From Vibrio splendidus (GTDB taxonomy: Bacteria > Pseudomonadota > Gammaproteobacteria > Enterobacterales > Vibrionaceae), in NCBI RefSeq assembly GCF_002873455.1, contig NZ_MCUN01000009.1, positions 310,001 through 374,000 on the forward strand: 64,000 bases of DNA, read 5' to 3'. A program made the position numbers and the translations under genes. Under the pieces are notes generated by a model. It was given only the letters and a program-made list of their open reading frames with translations. It did not search any database and was not told the DNA's origin. This document shows positions 28,057 through 37,415 of the stretch, one piece after another (positions within the stretch are counted from its first letter, which is position 1; each line of letters opens with the position of its first letter).

Positions 28057-28181
28057 GTTTTAGGTGCTGTTCTTTTCTTACTTTAGATTTATCTTCAGAC
28101 AATCGTTTAGATTTGTGCTCGCTAAGCCTAGCAAGAGTCATTAAAATGGACGCAAATTCTATTTAAATGAAGTATTAACGT

Positions 28182-28520
28182 ATGTCTTTACCTCCTTGTC
28201 CTCAATGCCAATCTGAATATGTCTACCCAGATCAAAACAACCTAATCTGCCCTGAGTGTGCCTATGAATGGAACCCAGAAGAAGAACGTTTAGAAAGAGA
28301 AGCCGCGCGTGTTAAAGACGTGAATGGCGTTGTATTGGAAAGTGGCGATAAAGTTACCTTCATTAAAGATCTAAAAATTAAAGGCAGTTCTTCTGTACTG
28401 AAAATCGGCACTAAAGCGGTAATCAGACGAATTAATGAAGGTAAAGATCATCAGCTAGATTGCAAACTGGATGGTGGCGGTGAAATGCTCGTTACCGCGA
28501 AGTACGTTAAGAAACAATAG
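28182..28520 (+). CDS. yjdM: YjdM (PhnA-type) zinc-ribbon protein
   Basis: A small cytoplasmic protein of 112 aa. The N-terminal zinc ribbon has CPQC and CPEC pairs (residues about 6-27). The C-terminal SH3-like domain is typical of YjdM, formerly called PhnA (SGDKVTFIKDLKIKGSS). Despite the old name it is not established as a phosphonate enzyme, and its cellular role is unclear. Family assignment is firm. Confidence 0.93.
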   Translation: MSLPPCPQCQSEYVYPDQNNLICPECAYEWNPEEERLEREAARVKDVNGVVLESGDKVTFIKDLKIKGSSSVLKIGTKAVIRRINEGKDHQLDCKLDGGGEMLVTAKYVKKQ

Positions 28521-28627
28521 AAGCCAATGGTATTGATCTATCATTGCCGTAAATCTTCAATAAGTTTAAGTCCCTTTTTAGCATACTGGTTCGCAGTTTA
28601 AATAATATTAATTGCCTGAGAATTAAG

Positions 28628-29050
28628 ATGATTAGAGAGTACAACCCAGCTGATATTGAAGCCGTTTTAGGTATTTGGTTAACCGCCTCGATAAAGGCGC
28701 ATGACTTTGTGGCTCCTGAGTTTTGGGAGTCGCAAGTAGCTAGTATGCGCGACCTATATATTCCGGCATCAACAACTTACGTGTATCAAGTAGACGGTGA
28801 GATTCGTGGCTTTTATTCGCTTTATGAAGGGATCTTAGCGGCGATCTTTGTCAGTACAGAACATCAAGGCAGTGGTATTGGTAAACGGCTTATTCATCAC
28901 GCGAATCTTGAATGCCCGAACTTGTCTTTAAATGTATATAAAGAAAACCAAGCGACGATTCAGTTCTACTTGTCCCAAGGATTTTCTATTGTGAGTGAAC
29001 AATCTGATGAGCATACCGGACACCAAGAATACAGCATGCACTTAGCCTAG
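28628..29050 (+). CDS. GNAT-family N-acetyltransferase (YjaB-like)
   Basis: A 140-aa single-domain acetyl-CoA-dependent acetyltransferase. The acetyl-CoA loop is visible as HQGSGIGKRLI (about residues 79-89), and the C-terminal Tyr region is NQATIQFYLSQGF. It starts MIREYNPADIEAVLGIW, like YjaB. It is the first of three consecutive GNAT genes. The acceptor substrate is unknown. Confidence 0.88.
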   Translation: MIREYNPADIEAVLGIWLTASIKAHDFVAPEFWESQVASMRDLYIPASTTYVYQVDGEIRGFYSLYEGILAAIFVSTEHQGSGIGKRLIHHANLECPNLSLNVYKENQATIQFYLSQGFSIVSEQSDEHTGHQEYSMHLA

Positions 29051-29097
29051 GCTTGATAGCTAACCCCGGAAGAAAAGTAACTAGGAATCGAAACTAT

Positions 29098-29592
29098 ATG
29101 GACATGGTCAAAGCTGATGTTTCGCACTCAAGTGCCTTTTATCACTATGTGAATGCTTGCTCTGAGGATGGGTTAGATATTTACACAGGTATTTCTGACA
29201 GTAGTGATGCGTATTTAAAAAGGCGAGTCGCTTATTCAAAAGGTGAGGAACTGCCAGAAGGTTGGACGCCTGCTTCTACGTATTTTTGTATCGACTCTGG
29301 TCAAATCCTTGGTGTGATCAGAGTTCGTCATGGCACCAGTGAATACATTCATGACGTTATCGGCCATATAGGCTACGAGACTCTGCCACAAGCAAGAGGG
29401 CGAGGTATCGCTAGTCATATGCTGTCTTGGGTTCAGCGTCACGTACTGACCGAAAACGCTATTATTACCTGTGAGTACCGCAATATTGCTTCGCAAAAAG
29501 TGATTGAGAAGTGTGGTGGGCAGTTCTTAAATACCTTTTACTCAGAGCAAGATAAACACGAAGTTCTACGCTATCAACTAAACCCTAAATGA
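29098..29592 (+). CDS. GNAT-family N-acetyltransferase
   Basis: A 164-aa predicted acetyltransferase with the acetyl-CoA motif QARGRGIASHML and the C-terminal CEYRNIASQKVIEKCGG, which matches GNATs related to ribosomal-protein acetylases. The ATG at 29098 was chosen because AGGAA lies ten bases upstream and the family normally starts there; the frame is open to a TTG at 29053. It is probably co-transcribed with the preceding GNAT gene. Confidence 0.82.
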   Translation: MDMVKADVSHSSAFYHYVNACSEDGLDIYTGISDSSDAYLKRRVAYSKGEELPEGWTPASTYFCIDSGQILGVIRVRHGTSEYIHDVIGHIGYETLPQARGRGIASHMLSWVQRHVLTENAIITCEYRNIASQKVIEKCGGQFLNTFYSEQDKHEVLRYQLNPK

Positions 29593-29712
29593 ACACTGAA
29601 GCATGGCACCCTCCAATTCTCACTTGCTTGTTGTGAGCGATCTTTTGGGAAATGAAGCCACTGTTGTTTCTTATTCATTGGCTATAGCTCATTGATTATT
29701 GTTGGAGATATT

Positions 29713-30159
29713 TTGAAGTATTCGACAAGACCCGCTCTACCAACAGATTATGAATTTCTGTTCGAGCTTAAGAAGGCCGCTGAGTTTGAACCGATCAAAG
29801 CTGTATTTGGTTGGGATGAACAAGTTCAGCGAGATATACACGCGGAAGAGTGGGCAGAAGAACGGCCTGAAATCATTGAATATCAAGGTAAAGCGATTGG
29901 TAGTGTTTTGCTGCAAGATAAAGGCGACCACTTCTATTTTTGCCGGTTCTTCCTACTGCCCGAACATCATAGCAAAGGTATTGGTAGCCAAGTTTTAACG
30001 GATTGCTTAGTCCAAGCAACCAAACTTAATAAACCAGTGGAGTTGTGTTATCTGCAAGGTAACCGAGTTGGGGAGTTGTATTTAAGGTTTGGCTTCGAAG
30101 TTACCTCGCAAAATGACCAGTTTGTTTATATGTGGAGATTAACTTGCCAACGAGACTAA
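29713..30159 (+). CDS. GNAT-family N-acetyltransferase
   Basis: A 148-aa acetyltransferase; the acetyl-CoA loop is EHHSKGIGSQVL and the C-terminal segment YLRFGFEVT is typical. The TTG at 29713 is preceded by GGAG at good spacing, which favours it over the upstream ATT-type frame opening. Its 3' end overlaps the convergent AraC gene by four bases (30156-30159). Substrate unknown. Confidence 0.82.
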   Translation: MKYSTRPALPTDYEFLFELKKAAEFEPIKAVFGWDEQVQRDIHAEEWAEERPEIIEYQGKAIGSVLLQDKGDHFYFCRFFLLPEHHSKGIGSQVLTDCLVQATKLNKPVELCYLQGNRVGELYLRFGFEVTSQNDQFVYMWRLTCQRD

Positions 30160-31283
30160 GTCTTAAGCGCTATATCTTGCGGCGGCACACCAAAGGTTTT
30201 CTTAAAAGCATTGGTGAAGTTGGAGGGATGCTGATAACCCGCTTCATAAGCGGCTTCAGTTATTGAAACCAAGCCACGCTCTAAGTGCTGTCGTGCGATA
30301 TGAAGGCGTCGGTAGCGAATATAGCCATTGATAGTGAGGTTGTAAGATTGCTTAAATCGACGTTGAAGATTGGAAATGCTCATCGAGAACTTACTCGCGA
30401 TGCTATCAAGGCTGAGCGGCTGATCCAAATTGATTTCAATATAGCTGATGATGTCCTCAATTTTGGCATCGAATGTCTTTGATGTACTGGGCTTATCAAT
30501 GTTTTCACTCGAATCTGTACTGTGTGAAGTGAAGCCTAGGTCTGCGCTAGTTGCACTTATGAGGTCATCGTCGGAAGTACACTGCTGACAACATTGAATG
30601 GGCATCTGCGACAGGGTTTGAGCAAGCAGCTGCTGGGTGAGTGTTTCTACTACTAACTTGTCTTGAAAGTTGGTTGGTGTCGCTTGGCTGGTTAATCTGT
30701 TGGTTAGCTGAATTATGTCAGTGTTGATTTGTAAGTCGTAAAACGCCTTGTGTGAATCGAGGAATGACTTGCTTGTACAGTGCTCACTTAAACGTGGCTC
30801 TACCCATTGAGGTTTAACCAATATGTTGATCTTGTTCATCTTATTGTTTTGGATTAGTGAGCGCATGAAGTTGGCGGGTTTAGCTAAATTTACTACCACG
30901 CCTTGTGGTCCATTACTGGCATCGAGATCGAACTCAAGATCGTCGTAGCCAAAGGTGAGCTTTCCTTCGAGAAGAATGGTAATCAAGATAGCGGAGTGAG
31001 CCGTCGAAACTATGTTGCTGTCGACCAATTCAATACAGCGGCCGCCATGCACAAAAATTTGGTCATTGTATTGATAAGAAAGAAACTTTCCCTCAGCAAG
31101 CGAGGTCTGCTTGGTCTGACCTTGAGTGACGATAATCTGCTTTTCCGTCTGTTCGAGCTTTTTGGTCAACGCGACTTTTTTGGTCAATGCTGATCTCTTT
31201 ACTGGTGCATTCACTTTAGCCACTGCCGTTTCGGCAAGTTTAGTTTGCTTTGATGTTACTTCACCCATTTGACTGTTCCTCAT
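30156..31283 (-). CDS. AraC-family regulator divergent from the TonB receptor gene
   Basis: A DNA-binding regulator of about 375 aa. The C-terminal 100 residues form the AraC helix-turn-helix pair (LDSIASKFSMSISNLQRRFK, ITEAAYEAGYQHPSNFTNAF). An N-terminal ligand-type region is preceded by a Lys/Thr-rich low-complexity stretch (ALTKKVALTKKLEQTEKQ). It resembles regulators of iron-acquisition genes in vibrios. The ATG at 31283 follows CAGGTG; later in-frame ATGs (31268) and an upstream one (31304) are alternatives. The divergent arrangement suggests that it controls the receptor gene. Confidence 0.82.
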   Translation of the reverse strand: MRNSQMGEVTSKQTKLAETAVAKVNAPVKRSALTKKVALTKKLEQTEKQIIVTQGQTKQTSLAEGKFLSYQYNDQIFVHGGRCIELVDSNIVSTAHSAILITILLEGKLTFGYDDLEFDLDASNGPQGVVVNLAKPANFMRSLIQNNKMNKINILVKPQWVEPRLSEHCTSKSFLDSHKAFYDLQINTDIIQLTNRLTSQATPTNFQDKLVVETLTQQLLAQTLSQMPIQCCQQCTSDDDLISATSADLGFTSHSTDSSENIDKPSTSKTFDAKIEDIISYIEINLDQPLSLDSIASKFSMSISNLQRRFKQSYNLTINGYIRYRRLHIARQHLERGLVSITEAAYEAGYQHPSNFTNAFKKTFGVPPQDIALKT

Positions 31284-31349
31284 AACACCTGTGCGTTTCT
31301 GCATAAGCAAATCATCTGTGCATTTATAAATTACAACTCTATCATATTT

Positions 31350-31368
31350 GCGAATTATTATCATTTAC
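31350..31368. promoter_or_regulatory. Fur box between the AraC and TonB receptor genes
   Basis: Read on the minus strand, GTAAATGATAATAATTCGC matches 13 of 19 positions of the classical Fur box, including the core ATGATAAT. It lies about 17 bp before the receptor ATG and 67 bp before the regulator ATG, so it can control both. Confidence 0.7.
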
Positions 31369-31384
31369 ATCTAGGATTGAATTT

Positions 31385-33391
31385 ATGGAAAGCCCAGTCA
31401 ACTCAACAATCAAGCTTTCAGCCCTCTGTATTGCAATTGCCAGCGTGTTTAGCAGCCCGGTGATGGCAGAGGAAAACACATCGCACTTTGATGAAGTTGT
31501 GGTGTGGGGAACGAGAGTATCGAGCAACACTGAATCGATCATTGCCGATGACATGTCACTCAAGCAAGCTGACCATATGTCAGATCTTCTGCGTGAGATT
31601 CCCGGTGTTGATGTTGGGGGAACGCACTCGGTTAACCAACGAATTACCATCCGTGGACTCAGCGAAACTGACTTAGATATTCGGCTTGATGGTGCTTCTC
31701 AGCACGCCAATATGTTCCACCATATCGGTAACCTGACTCTTAACCCTGACATTTTGAAATCGGCTGATATCCAAGTGGGTAACAACTCGGTGACGCAAAA
31801 TGGTTTAGGTGGTTCGGTGCTGTTTGAAACCAAAGATGCGAAAGATCTGCTTCGTTATGACGAGAGTTTTGGTGCTCGTGTTTATGGCGGCTACGCGACT
31901 AATGCAAGTCAGCAAGGTTCTTTAACTGTGTATGGTTTGCTGTCGGATAAGATTGATGCGATGCTCTACAGCCATTACATGAGTAGAGATGATTTCGAAG
32001 ACGGTGACGGCAATGAAACCTTCGGTTCAGAAGGGGACGTGTATAACATTCTCGGTAAGATTGGTTTTGAACCGAGTGACTTACATCGCTTTGAACTCTC
32101 TTATGACTTGTATCGTGATAGCGGTGATTATAGCCCGCGTCCAGATATGTCTGGCGGTGCGAACGAAGGCTTGTCTAACGATATTCTCATTCCTACCGAT
32201 TACGATCGTGACACGATAACGGCTAGCTATGAACTGCGTGGCGAAAGTCACCAAGGTAACGTGACTCTGTACAACACAGAAACTGAGATTCAGCGAGACG
32301 AATCTGTGATGGCTCCTCGTTGGCCTTCCAATCGTTTGTCCAAGAATACGGCTAAAAACCAAAACTTTGGCCTAAACGCTAAGTTCCAATCAGATTATCG
32401 CTTAATGTCGTTTGATAATCTCACGACCTATGGCTTTGACTATATGGATAAGTCATCAAGCAGCTATTACGGCAGCCGTAAGTTTATGGACGAATCAGCA
32501 ATTTCTACCGCACTTTTTGTTGAAGATCAGTTCTACTTTACCCAAGCCTTCTCAATCACAGCAGGGCTTCGCTTTGATGATTACCAACGTAAAGCGGAAA
32601 CAGGTAATGATAATTTTGATGACGTTACTTGGTCTTTGGCGACACAGTGGGATGTGACTCAAGATTGGACGTTGTTTGCGAGTACACGTTCGCTGTTCAA
32701 AGGCCCTGAGCTAATGGAGACCTTCATTGCTTACCAAGATGTCGCTTACTTAGACGACGACATTAAGGCTGAGACAGGGCAGAACACACAGGGTGGTGTG
32801 CGCTTTGATAAACGTTTAGATAACCATTTTATTGGCGCAAACCTGACAGTGTTCCAAACTAACATTGATGATTACATTACTGAAGAGTATCAGCCCGCAA
32901 ACCAGAGTTACTTGATATACAACTTGGGTGATGTGGAAATAAAAGGCTTCGAGGCAAGCTTGTCTTACGGTTACGAGATGTTTAACAGCAAGTTGTCTTA
33001 CGCTCGCTCAGATACAAAAAACAAAGACACAGGCGGCGCTGTTGCGGGTGGAAATGGTCGCAGTATTGATATGGGTGACAGCATCACGCTAACATTGGAT
33101 TATCAGTCTGAAGTCCTTGAAACTATCTTCGGTTGGAACTCGATGTTTGTTAAAGACGAAGACAACGTATTCGATGGTCAGCCAATCAAAGAAGGCTACG
33201 ATGTTCACGACCTGTACGCGCAATGGGTGCCTTCGAATGTGGATGGATTATCTGTCACCTTTGGTATCGATAACGTGTTTGATGAACAATACACCTCACA
33301 CGCGTCTCGTTCGGGTACTGCAAGAGGTTTTACCTTGGATGACTATGAACCAGGTCGTAACTACAAACTTTCCGCTGCGTATCAGTTCTAG
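31385..33391 (+). CDS. TonB-dependent receptor, HutR-like (heme or related iron source)
   Basis: An outer-membrane receptor of 668 aa. It has a signal peptide (about 1-27, ending VMA), a TonB box (FDEVVVWG), a plug (LREIPGVDVGG, ITIRGLSE) and a barrel ending in Phe. The segment after the plug, LNPDILKSADIQVGNNSVTQ, and the SVLFETKDA stretch follow the heme/haemoglobin receptor pattern, and His residues (QHANMFHH) lie in the plug. I would place it near Vibrio HutR, but the ligand is inferred. A Fur box and a divergent AraC regulator lie upstream. Confidence 0.85.
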   Translation: MESPVNSTIKLSALCIAIASVFSSPVMAEENTSHFDEVVVWGTRVSSNTESIIADDMSLKQADHMSDLLREIPGVDVGGTHSVNQRITIRGLSETDLDIRLDGASQHANMFHHIGNLTLNPDILKSADIQVGNNSVTQNGLGGSVLFETKDAKDLLRYDESFGARVYGGYATNASQQGSLTVYGLLSDKIDAMLYSHYMSRDDFEDGDGNETFGSEGDVYNILGKIGFEPSDLHRFELSYDLYRDSGDYSPRPDMSGGANEGLSNDILIPTDYDRDTITASYELRGESHQGNVTLYNTETEIQRDESVMAPRWPSNRLSKNTAKNQNFGLNAKFQSDYRLMSFDNLTTYGFDYMDKSSSSYYGSRKFMDESAISTALFVEDQFYFTQAFSITAGLRFDDYQRKAETGNDNFDDVTWSLATQWDVTQDWTLFASTRSLFKGPELMETFIAYQDVAYLDDDIKAETGQNTQGGVRFDKRLDNHFIGANLTVFQTNIDDYITEEYQPANQSYLIYNLGDVEIKGFEASLSYGYEMFNSKLSYARSDTKNKDTGGAVAGGNGRSIDMGDSITLTLDYQSEVLETIFGWNSMFVKDEDNVFDGQPIKEGYDVHDLYAQWVPSNVDGLSVTFGIDNVFDEQYTSHASRSGTARGFTLDDYEPGRNYKLSAAYQF

Positions 33392-33422
33392 ATAAGGCTT
33401 TAGCTCTTAGGTTTGATTAGAG

Positions 33423-33461
33423 CGATAAACTCTCGGTCGTAGGGATCCGGAAAGTTTATCG
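33423..33461. other. Inverted repeat after the TonB receptor gene
   Basis: CGATAAACT (33423-33431) and AGTTTATCG (33453-33461) are perfect 9-bp arms around a 21-base loop. They have no T-tract. They precede the stronger terminator at 33541. Confidence 0.5.
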
Positions 33462-33540
33462 ACCAAAACTGGATCTATCCGTTTAAGGCACTCATTTAAG
33501 CCATTCATTCTAGTGATTACTTTAAGTGATCAGTGAAAAG

Positions 33541-33584
33541 AAAAGCGCCTCTCAAGCAAGGAATCGAGAGGCGCTTTAGTTTTA
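33541..33584. terminator. Bidirectional terminator between convergent genes
   Basis: AAAGCGCCTCTC pairs with GAGAGGCGCTTT, with A-rich sequence on the left and AGTTTTATT on the right. Confidence 0.88.
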
Positions 33585-33600
33585 TTCGTTATTGTTGGAA

Positions 33601-34545
33601 TTACTCAATAGGTAAAGACAATACACCACAATTGAGGTCGACTTGTTTAAGCCATTCGGTTGGGATTCCGCCATCTTCCTCATAGAAGCAGGCCGCTAGC
33701 ACTGCGCCAATTATAATGGCACGCCCGCAGCTATCACCACCACATAAGATGTTGTCGCGAATGCCTTGTTTATAACTCTGAGCACCCGCAATGATGCGAA
33801 TCAGCAATGGAAACGCGGCACTCAATTCACAATGTAATCCAAACTTCTTCGCGGCATCCGTTATTGAAAGTTCAGGCTCAGCCAGTGCTTCATCGATTTG
33901 ATCGTGTATAAATTTGCTGCAAGTTTGTCGCACCATTTCTACCGACTGTAATGGTGAATTTCCTTGTATCGCAGCTTGAATCAATAGGGTGATCGCTTGT
34001 GCCCATTCCACCGCTTTATCATTATTATTGGTGACTCGAACCGCACTCTCTACCATAGCCGGTAAGGTGTGAGAAGTGTAGGTACACGCCACAAGAGGAA
34101 TAAGTTTTGAAACCGCAGGTAATTGGGTGTCATCTGCGCCACAAGCCGTAATTGGATCATCTGCTAGCTCCAATTGATGTATGTTCAGCAAGCTCATACG
34201 AGTCGCCTTATCAATGTAGCCTTGCCAACTGCCACCGAAATCAAACCAATAGCGGAAATGCTGAATATAGCTCTCTTCATCGTATTTTTGATTGTCGATT
34301 AGACTATCGACCATCGCCAATAATTGAGCTCCGTATTGCGATTGTTCGCCTGCGGTTTTTCCTTGATGGGCGAAGTAGCCTTTGTCTTGATAGTCGAACC
34401 GGTTCGGTGAACGAAATTCTGGCTCAAAGCCAGCTACTTGTAAGATCCTCTCTTGGTCGTACAACCAATGCAGCCCCATGGAAGCGGCGTCGCCAACCAA
34501 TGCGCCAACAACAGCGTAAAAAGCTCTTTCTTTATGATTGTCCAT
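33601..34545 (-). CDS. ADP-ribosylglycohydrolase/J1-crystallin-like protein
   Basis: A 314-aa all-helical protein of the DraG/ARH superfamily (GALVGDAASMGLHWLYD at residues about 15-31). Two canonical metal-binding motifs are altered. The TDDT segment is absent (the region reads GEQSQYGAQLL), and the C-terminal GxDxD motif is GGDSCGRA, with Cys replacing the second Asp. It therefore belongs to the J1-crystallin-like branch and may not hydrolyse ADP-ribose by the usual two-Mg mechanism. Monocistronic. Confidence 0.8.
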   Translation of the reverse strand: MDNHKERAFYAVVGALVGDAASMGLHWLYDQERILQVAGFEPEFRSPNRFDYQDKGYFAHQGKTAGEQSQYGAQLLAMVDSLIDNQKYDEESYIQHFRYWFDFGGSWQGYIDKATRMSLLNIHQLELADDPITACGADDTQLPAVSKLIPLVACTYTSHTLPAMVESAVRVTNNNDKAVEWAQAITLLIQAAIQGNSPLQSVEMVRQTCSKFIHDQIDEALAEPELSITDAAKKFGLHCELSAAFPLLIRIIAGAQSYKQGIRDNILCGGDSCGRAIIIGAVLAACFYEEDGGIPTEWLKQVDLNCGVLSLPIE

Positions 34546-34738
34546 GTTGGGTGAGGTCCTTGATAAAAATCAACGTAGTTCGGTCTTAAAAGTATAGTGT
34601 TTAAACGACAGTTTTGCTGTGTTTTTGATAAGGGAATTGAAGGAGATTAATCCTGATTGGTCAACAACTTAAACCAATCAGATGAAATTGATAAGGGTGA
34701 TGAATGATCGGGCGAGTAAGTACTTTTGATTAATGGTG

Positions 34739-35665
34739 TTACTGCTGGTTTAGGTAAGCGCTAGAACGCTGCTCAATCACTTTGAATAAGCGAGAAAGTG
34801 CAAAGCATAAAGCAAAATAAACGGCACCCACAATTAGCCATATCTCGAAGATTAAACCTGAAGAGTTTGCCATCTCAGTGCCAACAAAGGTCATCTCTTG
34901 GATGGAAATCAGCGAGACAATAGACGTATCTTTAACTAAAGAGATTGTTTGGCCTGCCAATGGTGGCGTGATGGCAGTTAGTACCTGTGGGCCAACCACA
35001 AATCGATACTTAGACAACGCAGATAAGCCGAGTGAATCCGCCGCTTCCCATTGGCCTTTAGGAATACCTTCTAAGCCAGCTCTAATCACTTCAGCAATAT
35101 AAGCAGAAGAGAGCAAGCCAATACAAATAACACCTGAGGCTAAGTTTTCCCAAAGGTTAGCAGGGCCGAAAAGGAACTCTTGAACAGCGTTAATGTCGCC
35201 GTTATGTTCACGCAAGATGCTTTCTAAACCAAGCAGTGGGATCAGCTGATTAGAAACAAAAAAGTAAAAGATAAAGACAAACACCAGTGGCGGAATATTG
35301 CGGACCAACTGAATGAAAATCAATGCCGGTGTTTTGAAAAAAGCGATCTTTGAATGTCTTGCCACACCTAATAATGTGCCAAAAGAAAGTGCTAACACCA
35401 TACTCCACAAACTTAAGCGCAGCGTTGCGATCAAGCCTTGAAAAAAGTAGGGAATACTGCCTTGAGAAGGCGGAATAAAAATTAGGGTAAACGCATCTTC
35501 CCATCGCCAATGGTAGTTGATACCAACCGCCGAACGATAATAAAGCCAGCCAGCAAATACACAAATAGCAGCGAGTAACACGCCATCTAAAAGAGTAAGG
35601 CGTTGATACCAAGGCTTGATATGAATGTTGGGCTTAGGTGTTGTTAATGCGCTAGTACTACTCAC
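34739..35665 (-). CDS. Amino-acid ABC transporter permease (last gene of the operon)
   Basis: An inner-membrane permease of 308 aa of the HisM/GltK family, with the conserved EAA loop AYIAEVIRAGLEGIPKGQWEAA. The GTG at 35665 was chosen because AGGA precedes it by five bases; the frame extends 34 codons upstream without such a site. Together with the other permease it forms the membrane channel for a polar amino acid. It follows the binding-protein gene after a gap of about 130 bp. Confidence 0.88.
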   Translation of the reverse strand: MSSTSALTTPKPNIHIKPWYQRLTLLDGVLLAAICVFAGWLYYRSAVGINYHWRWEDAFTLIFIPPSQGSIPYFFQGLIATLRLSLWSMVLALSFGTLLGVARHSKIAFFKTPALIFIQLVRNIPPLVFVFIFYFFVSNQLIPLLGLESILREHNGDINAVQEFLFGPANLWENLASGVICIGLLSSAYIAEVIRAGLEGIPKGQWEAADSLGLSALSKYRFVVGPQVLTAITPPLAGQTISLVKDTSIVSLISIQEMTFVGTEMANSSGLIFEIWLIVGAVYFALCFALSRLFKVIEQRSSAYLNQQ

Positions 35666-35795
35666 GTCATTCCTGTTCAAACAATAATAATTAGTGGATT
35701 TTTTGAGTTTTAGATAATCAATAAAACGAATCAAGTTGCCGATGAGAAGGCAGTACATACGCCGCACTGCCTTGATTCAGTAGCAAAAGTTCTGA

Positions 35796-36605
35796 TTACT
35801 GACCTTGAGCGATTTGGTCTTGCCAATCTAAAGTAGAGAACCAGTATTCGTAACGCTCTTTAAGCCAACCGTCTTCAGTACGAGCTTTGATCCACTCGTT
35901 GAAGAACTCAGCCTTGTCAGTTTCACCCAAACGAACCGCGAATGCTTCGTTACCTTTCGATAAACGCTCTTCAAATGGAATGAATAAGGTGTCTGCGTTT
36001 TTGATCGCTTCGTGCTCTGGTTTCGGGCTAGACGCGATAACTGCGTGTGCGTTGCCGTTTAACACTTCTTGGAACGCTTGAGCATCGTCATCGAACTGTA
36101 GAACTTTCGCTTTAGGGAAGGTTTCACGAGCTACTTGAACTGTGAATGCACCACGACGAGCGGCAATTTTTACGCGGCGAGAATCAAAATCAGAGATCTG
36201 AGTAAAACCTTCAGCTAACTCCTTGTTTGCAGCCAGTTGAACACCAGAGTGAGAATAAGGTTCAGTAAACAGTACGCTTTTAGCTCGCGCTTCAGTAATA
36301 GACATACCGCCGATGATCACATCAAATTTCTTTGATAATAGAGAGGGGATGATTCCGTCCCATGCCGTAGGAACAAATTCGACTTTCCAACCTGAATCTT
36401 CGGCAAGGCGTTTCGCCACGTCGATTTCAAAGCCAACAAGATCGCCTTGTTTGTTACGCATTGCCCACGGAACAAATGTCGACATGCCGACCCGCAGTGA
36501 ACCACGTTCGTTGATTTTGTCGAGGTTAGGCGTGTCAGAAGCAAGTGCAGGCAAACTTACGGCAAGCGCAAGCAGGGCTGTAATCGCGGTTTTAAATAGC
36601 TTCAT
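35796..36605 (-). CDS. Polar amino-acid ABC transporter substrate-binding protein
   Basis: A periplasmic solute-binding protein of 269 aa with a signal peptide (residues 1-22, ending ALA). The family-3 signature is present as GFEIDVAKRLAEDSGWKVEF. It would deliver an amino acid (possibly glutamate or aspartate type, or another polar amino acid) to the two permeases. The specificity cannot be read from the sequence. It is 12 bp downstream of the first permease gene. Confidence 0.9.
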   Translation of the reverse strand: MKLFKTAITALLALAVSLPALASDTPNLDKINERGSLRVGMSTFVPWAMRNKQGDLVGFEIDVAKRLAEDSGWKVEFVPTAWDGIIPSLLSKKFDVIIGGMSITEARAKSVLFTEPYSHSGVQLAANKELAEGFTQISDFDSRRVKIAARRGAFTVQVARETFPKAKVLQFDDDAQAFQEVLNGNAHAVIASSPKPEHEAIKNADTLFIPFEERLSKGNEAFAVRLGETDKAEFFNEWIKARTEDGWLKERYEYWFSTLDWQDQIAQGQ

Positions 36606-36617
36606 GCTGATAAATCC

Positions 36618-37415
36618 TTATTGTGTTCGCCAGTTAGCTCCGAGCTTATGCTCGAGCCAAGCAGCAACGGCAGAAAGTGAAAGTGTAAGAGCAAGGTAAA
36701 TAATCGCCACAGAGAACCAAATCTCGAATGGCATCGCGGTTTCAGAAACGATGTTTCTGGCTTCAGTCGTCAGGTCAAAAATAGCCATGACACTCACAAT
36801 TGAAGAGTTTTTAATAAGAGAGATTACTTCATTCGTCAAAGGTGGCAACGTACGTTGTATTACCTGAGGAAGAATCACATCCCAATAAGTATAGGTCTTT
36901 GATAAGCCCAAAGATTGCGCGGCTTCAAATTGCCCTCTCGCAATACCATTTAAACCAGCACGGAATATCTCGGCGGTGTAAGCACCTTGGAACAGCGCCA
37001 AGGCTAAAACGGCAGTGCTAAAACGATCCAGCCCCAATACAGGACCAAACACAAAATAGAGCAAATAAATTTGTACTAATAACGGCGTATTACGAATCAA
37101 CTCAACATAGCTGGTGGCTAAGGTGCGTCCCACAACAGAGTTTGAGTTTCTCAATAGCGCTGTCGTTAAACCAATAATCAGCGTAGCGACCAAAGAAATC
37201 AATGAGATATTAATGGTAACCAGTAGCCCTTCAACTAATTCTGCAGGCCACCATTCACCATCTTCATAGAAAGCAATATAGTCCGGTACGCGCTCCCATT
37301 GCCAGCTGTAACCCATAGTTTGTGCGCCAGAATCGAGAATCCAAACAACGGCAGCCACCAGTACAATAATTTGTACCAAAGCGGATAGGGCGGGTTTAAT
37401 AATTCGAATCAACAT
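36618..37415 (-). CDS. Amino-acid ABC transporter permease
   Basis: An inner-membrane permease of 265 aa with the EAA loop YTAEIFRAGLNGIARGQFEAA. It is the partner of the permease further downstream. Its ATG overlaps the stop codon of the ATPase gene by one base, so the two are coupled. Confidence 0.9.
   Translation of the reverse strand: MLIRIIKPALSALVQIIVLVAAVVWILDSGAQTMGYSWQWERVPDYIAFYEDGEWWPAELVEGLLVTINISLISLVATLIIGLTTALLRNSNSVVGRTLATSYVELIRNTPLLVQIYLLYFVFGPVLGLDRFSTAVLALALFQGAYTAEIFRAGLNGIARGQFEAAQSLGLSKTYTYWDVILPQVIQRTLPPLTNEVISLIKNSSIVSVMAIFDLTTEARNIVSETAMPFEIWFSVAIIYLALTLSLSAVAAWLEHKLGANWRTQ

Noticed and set aside
28500..30200. Integron gene-cassette array suggested by clustered GNAT genes
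   Set aside because: No attC-like repeats (RYYYAAC...GTTRRRY pairs) are visible between the genes, and orientation and spacing are those of ordinary chromosomal genes.
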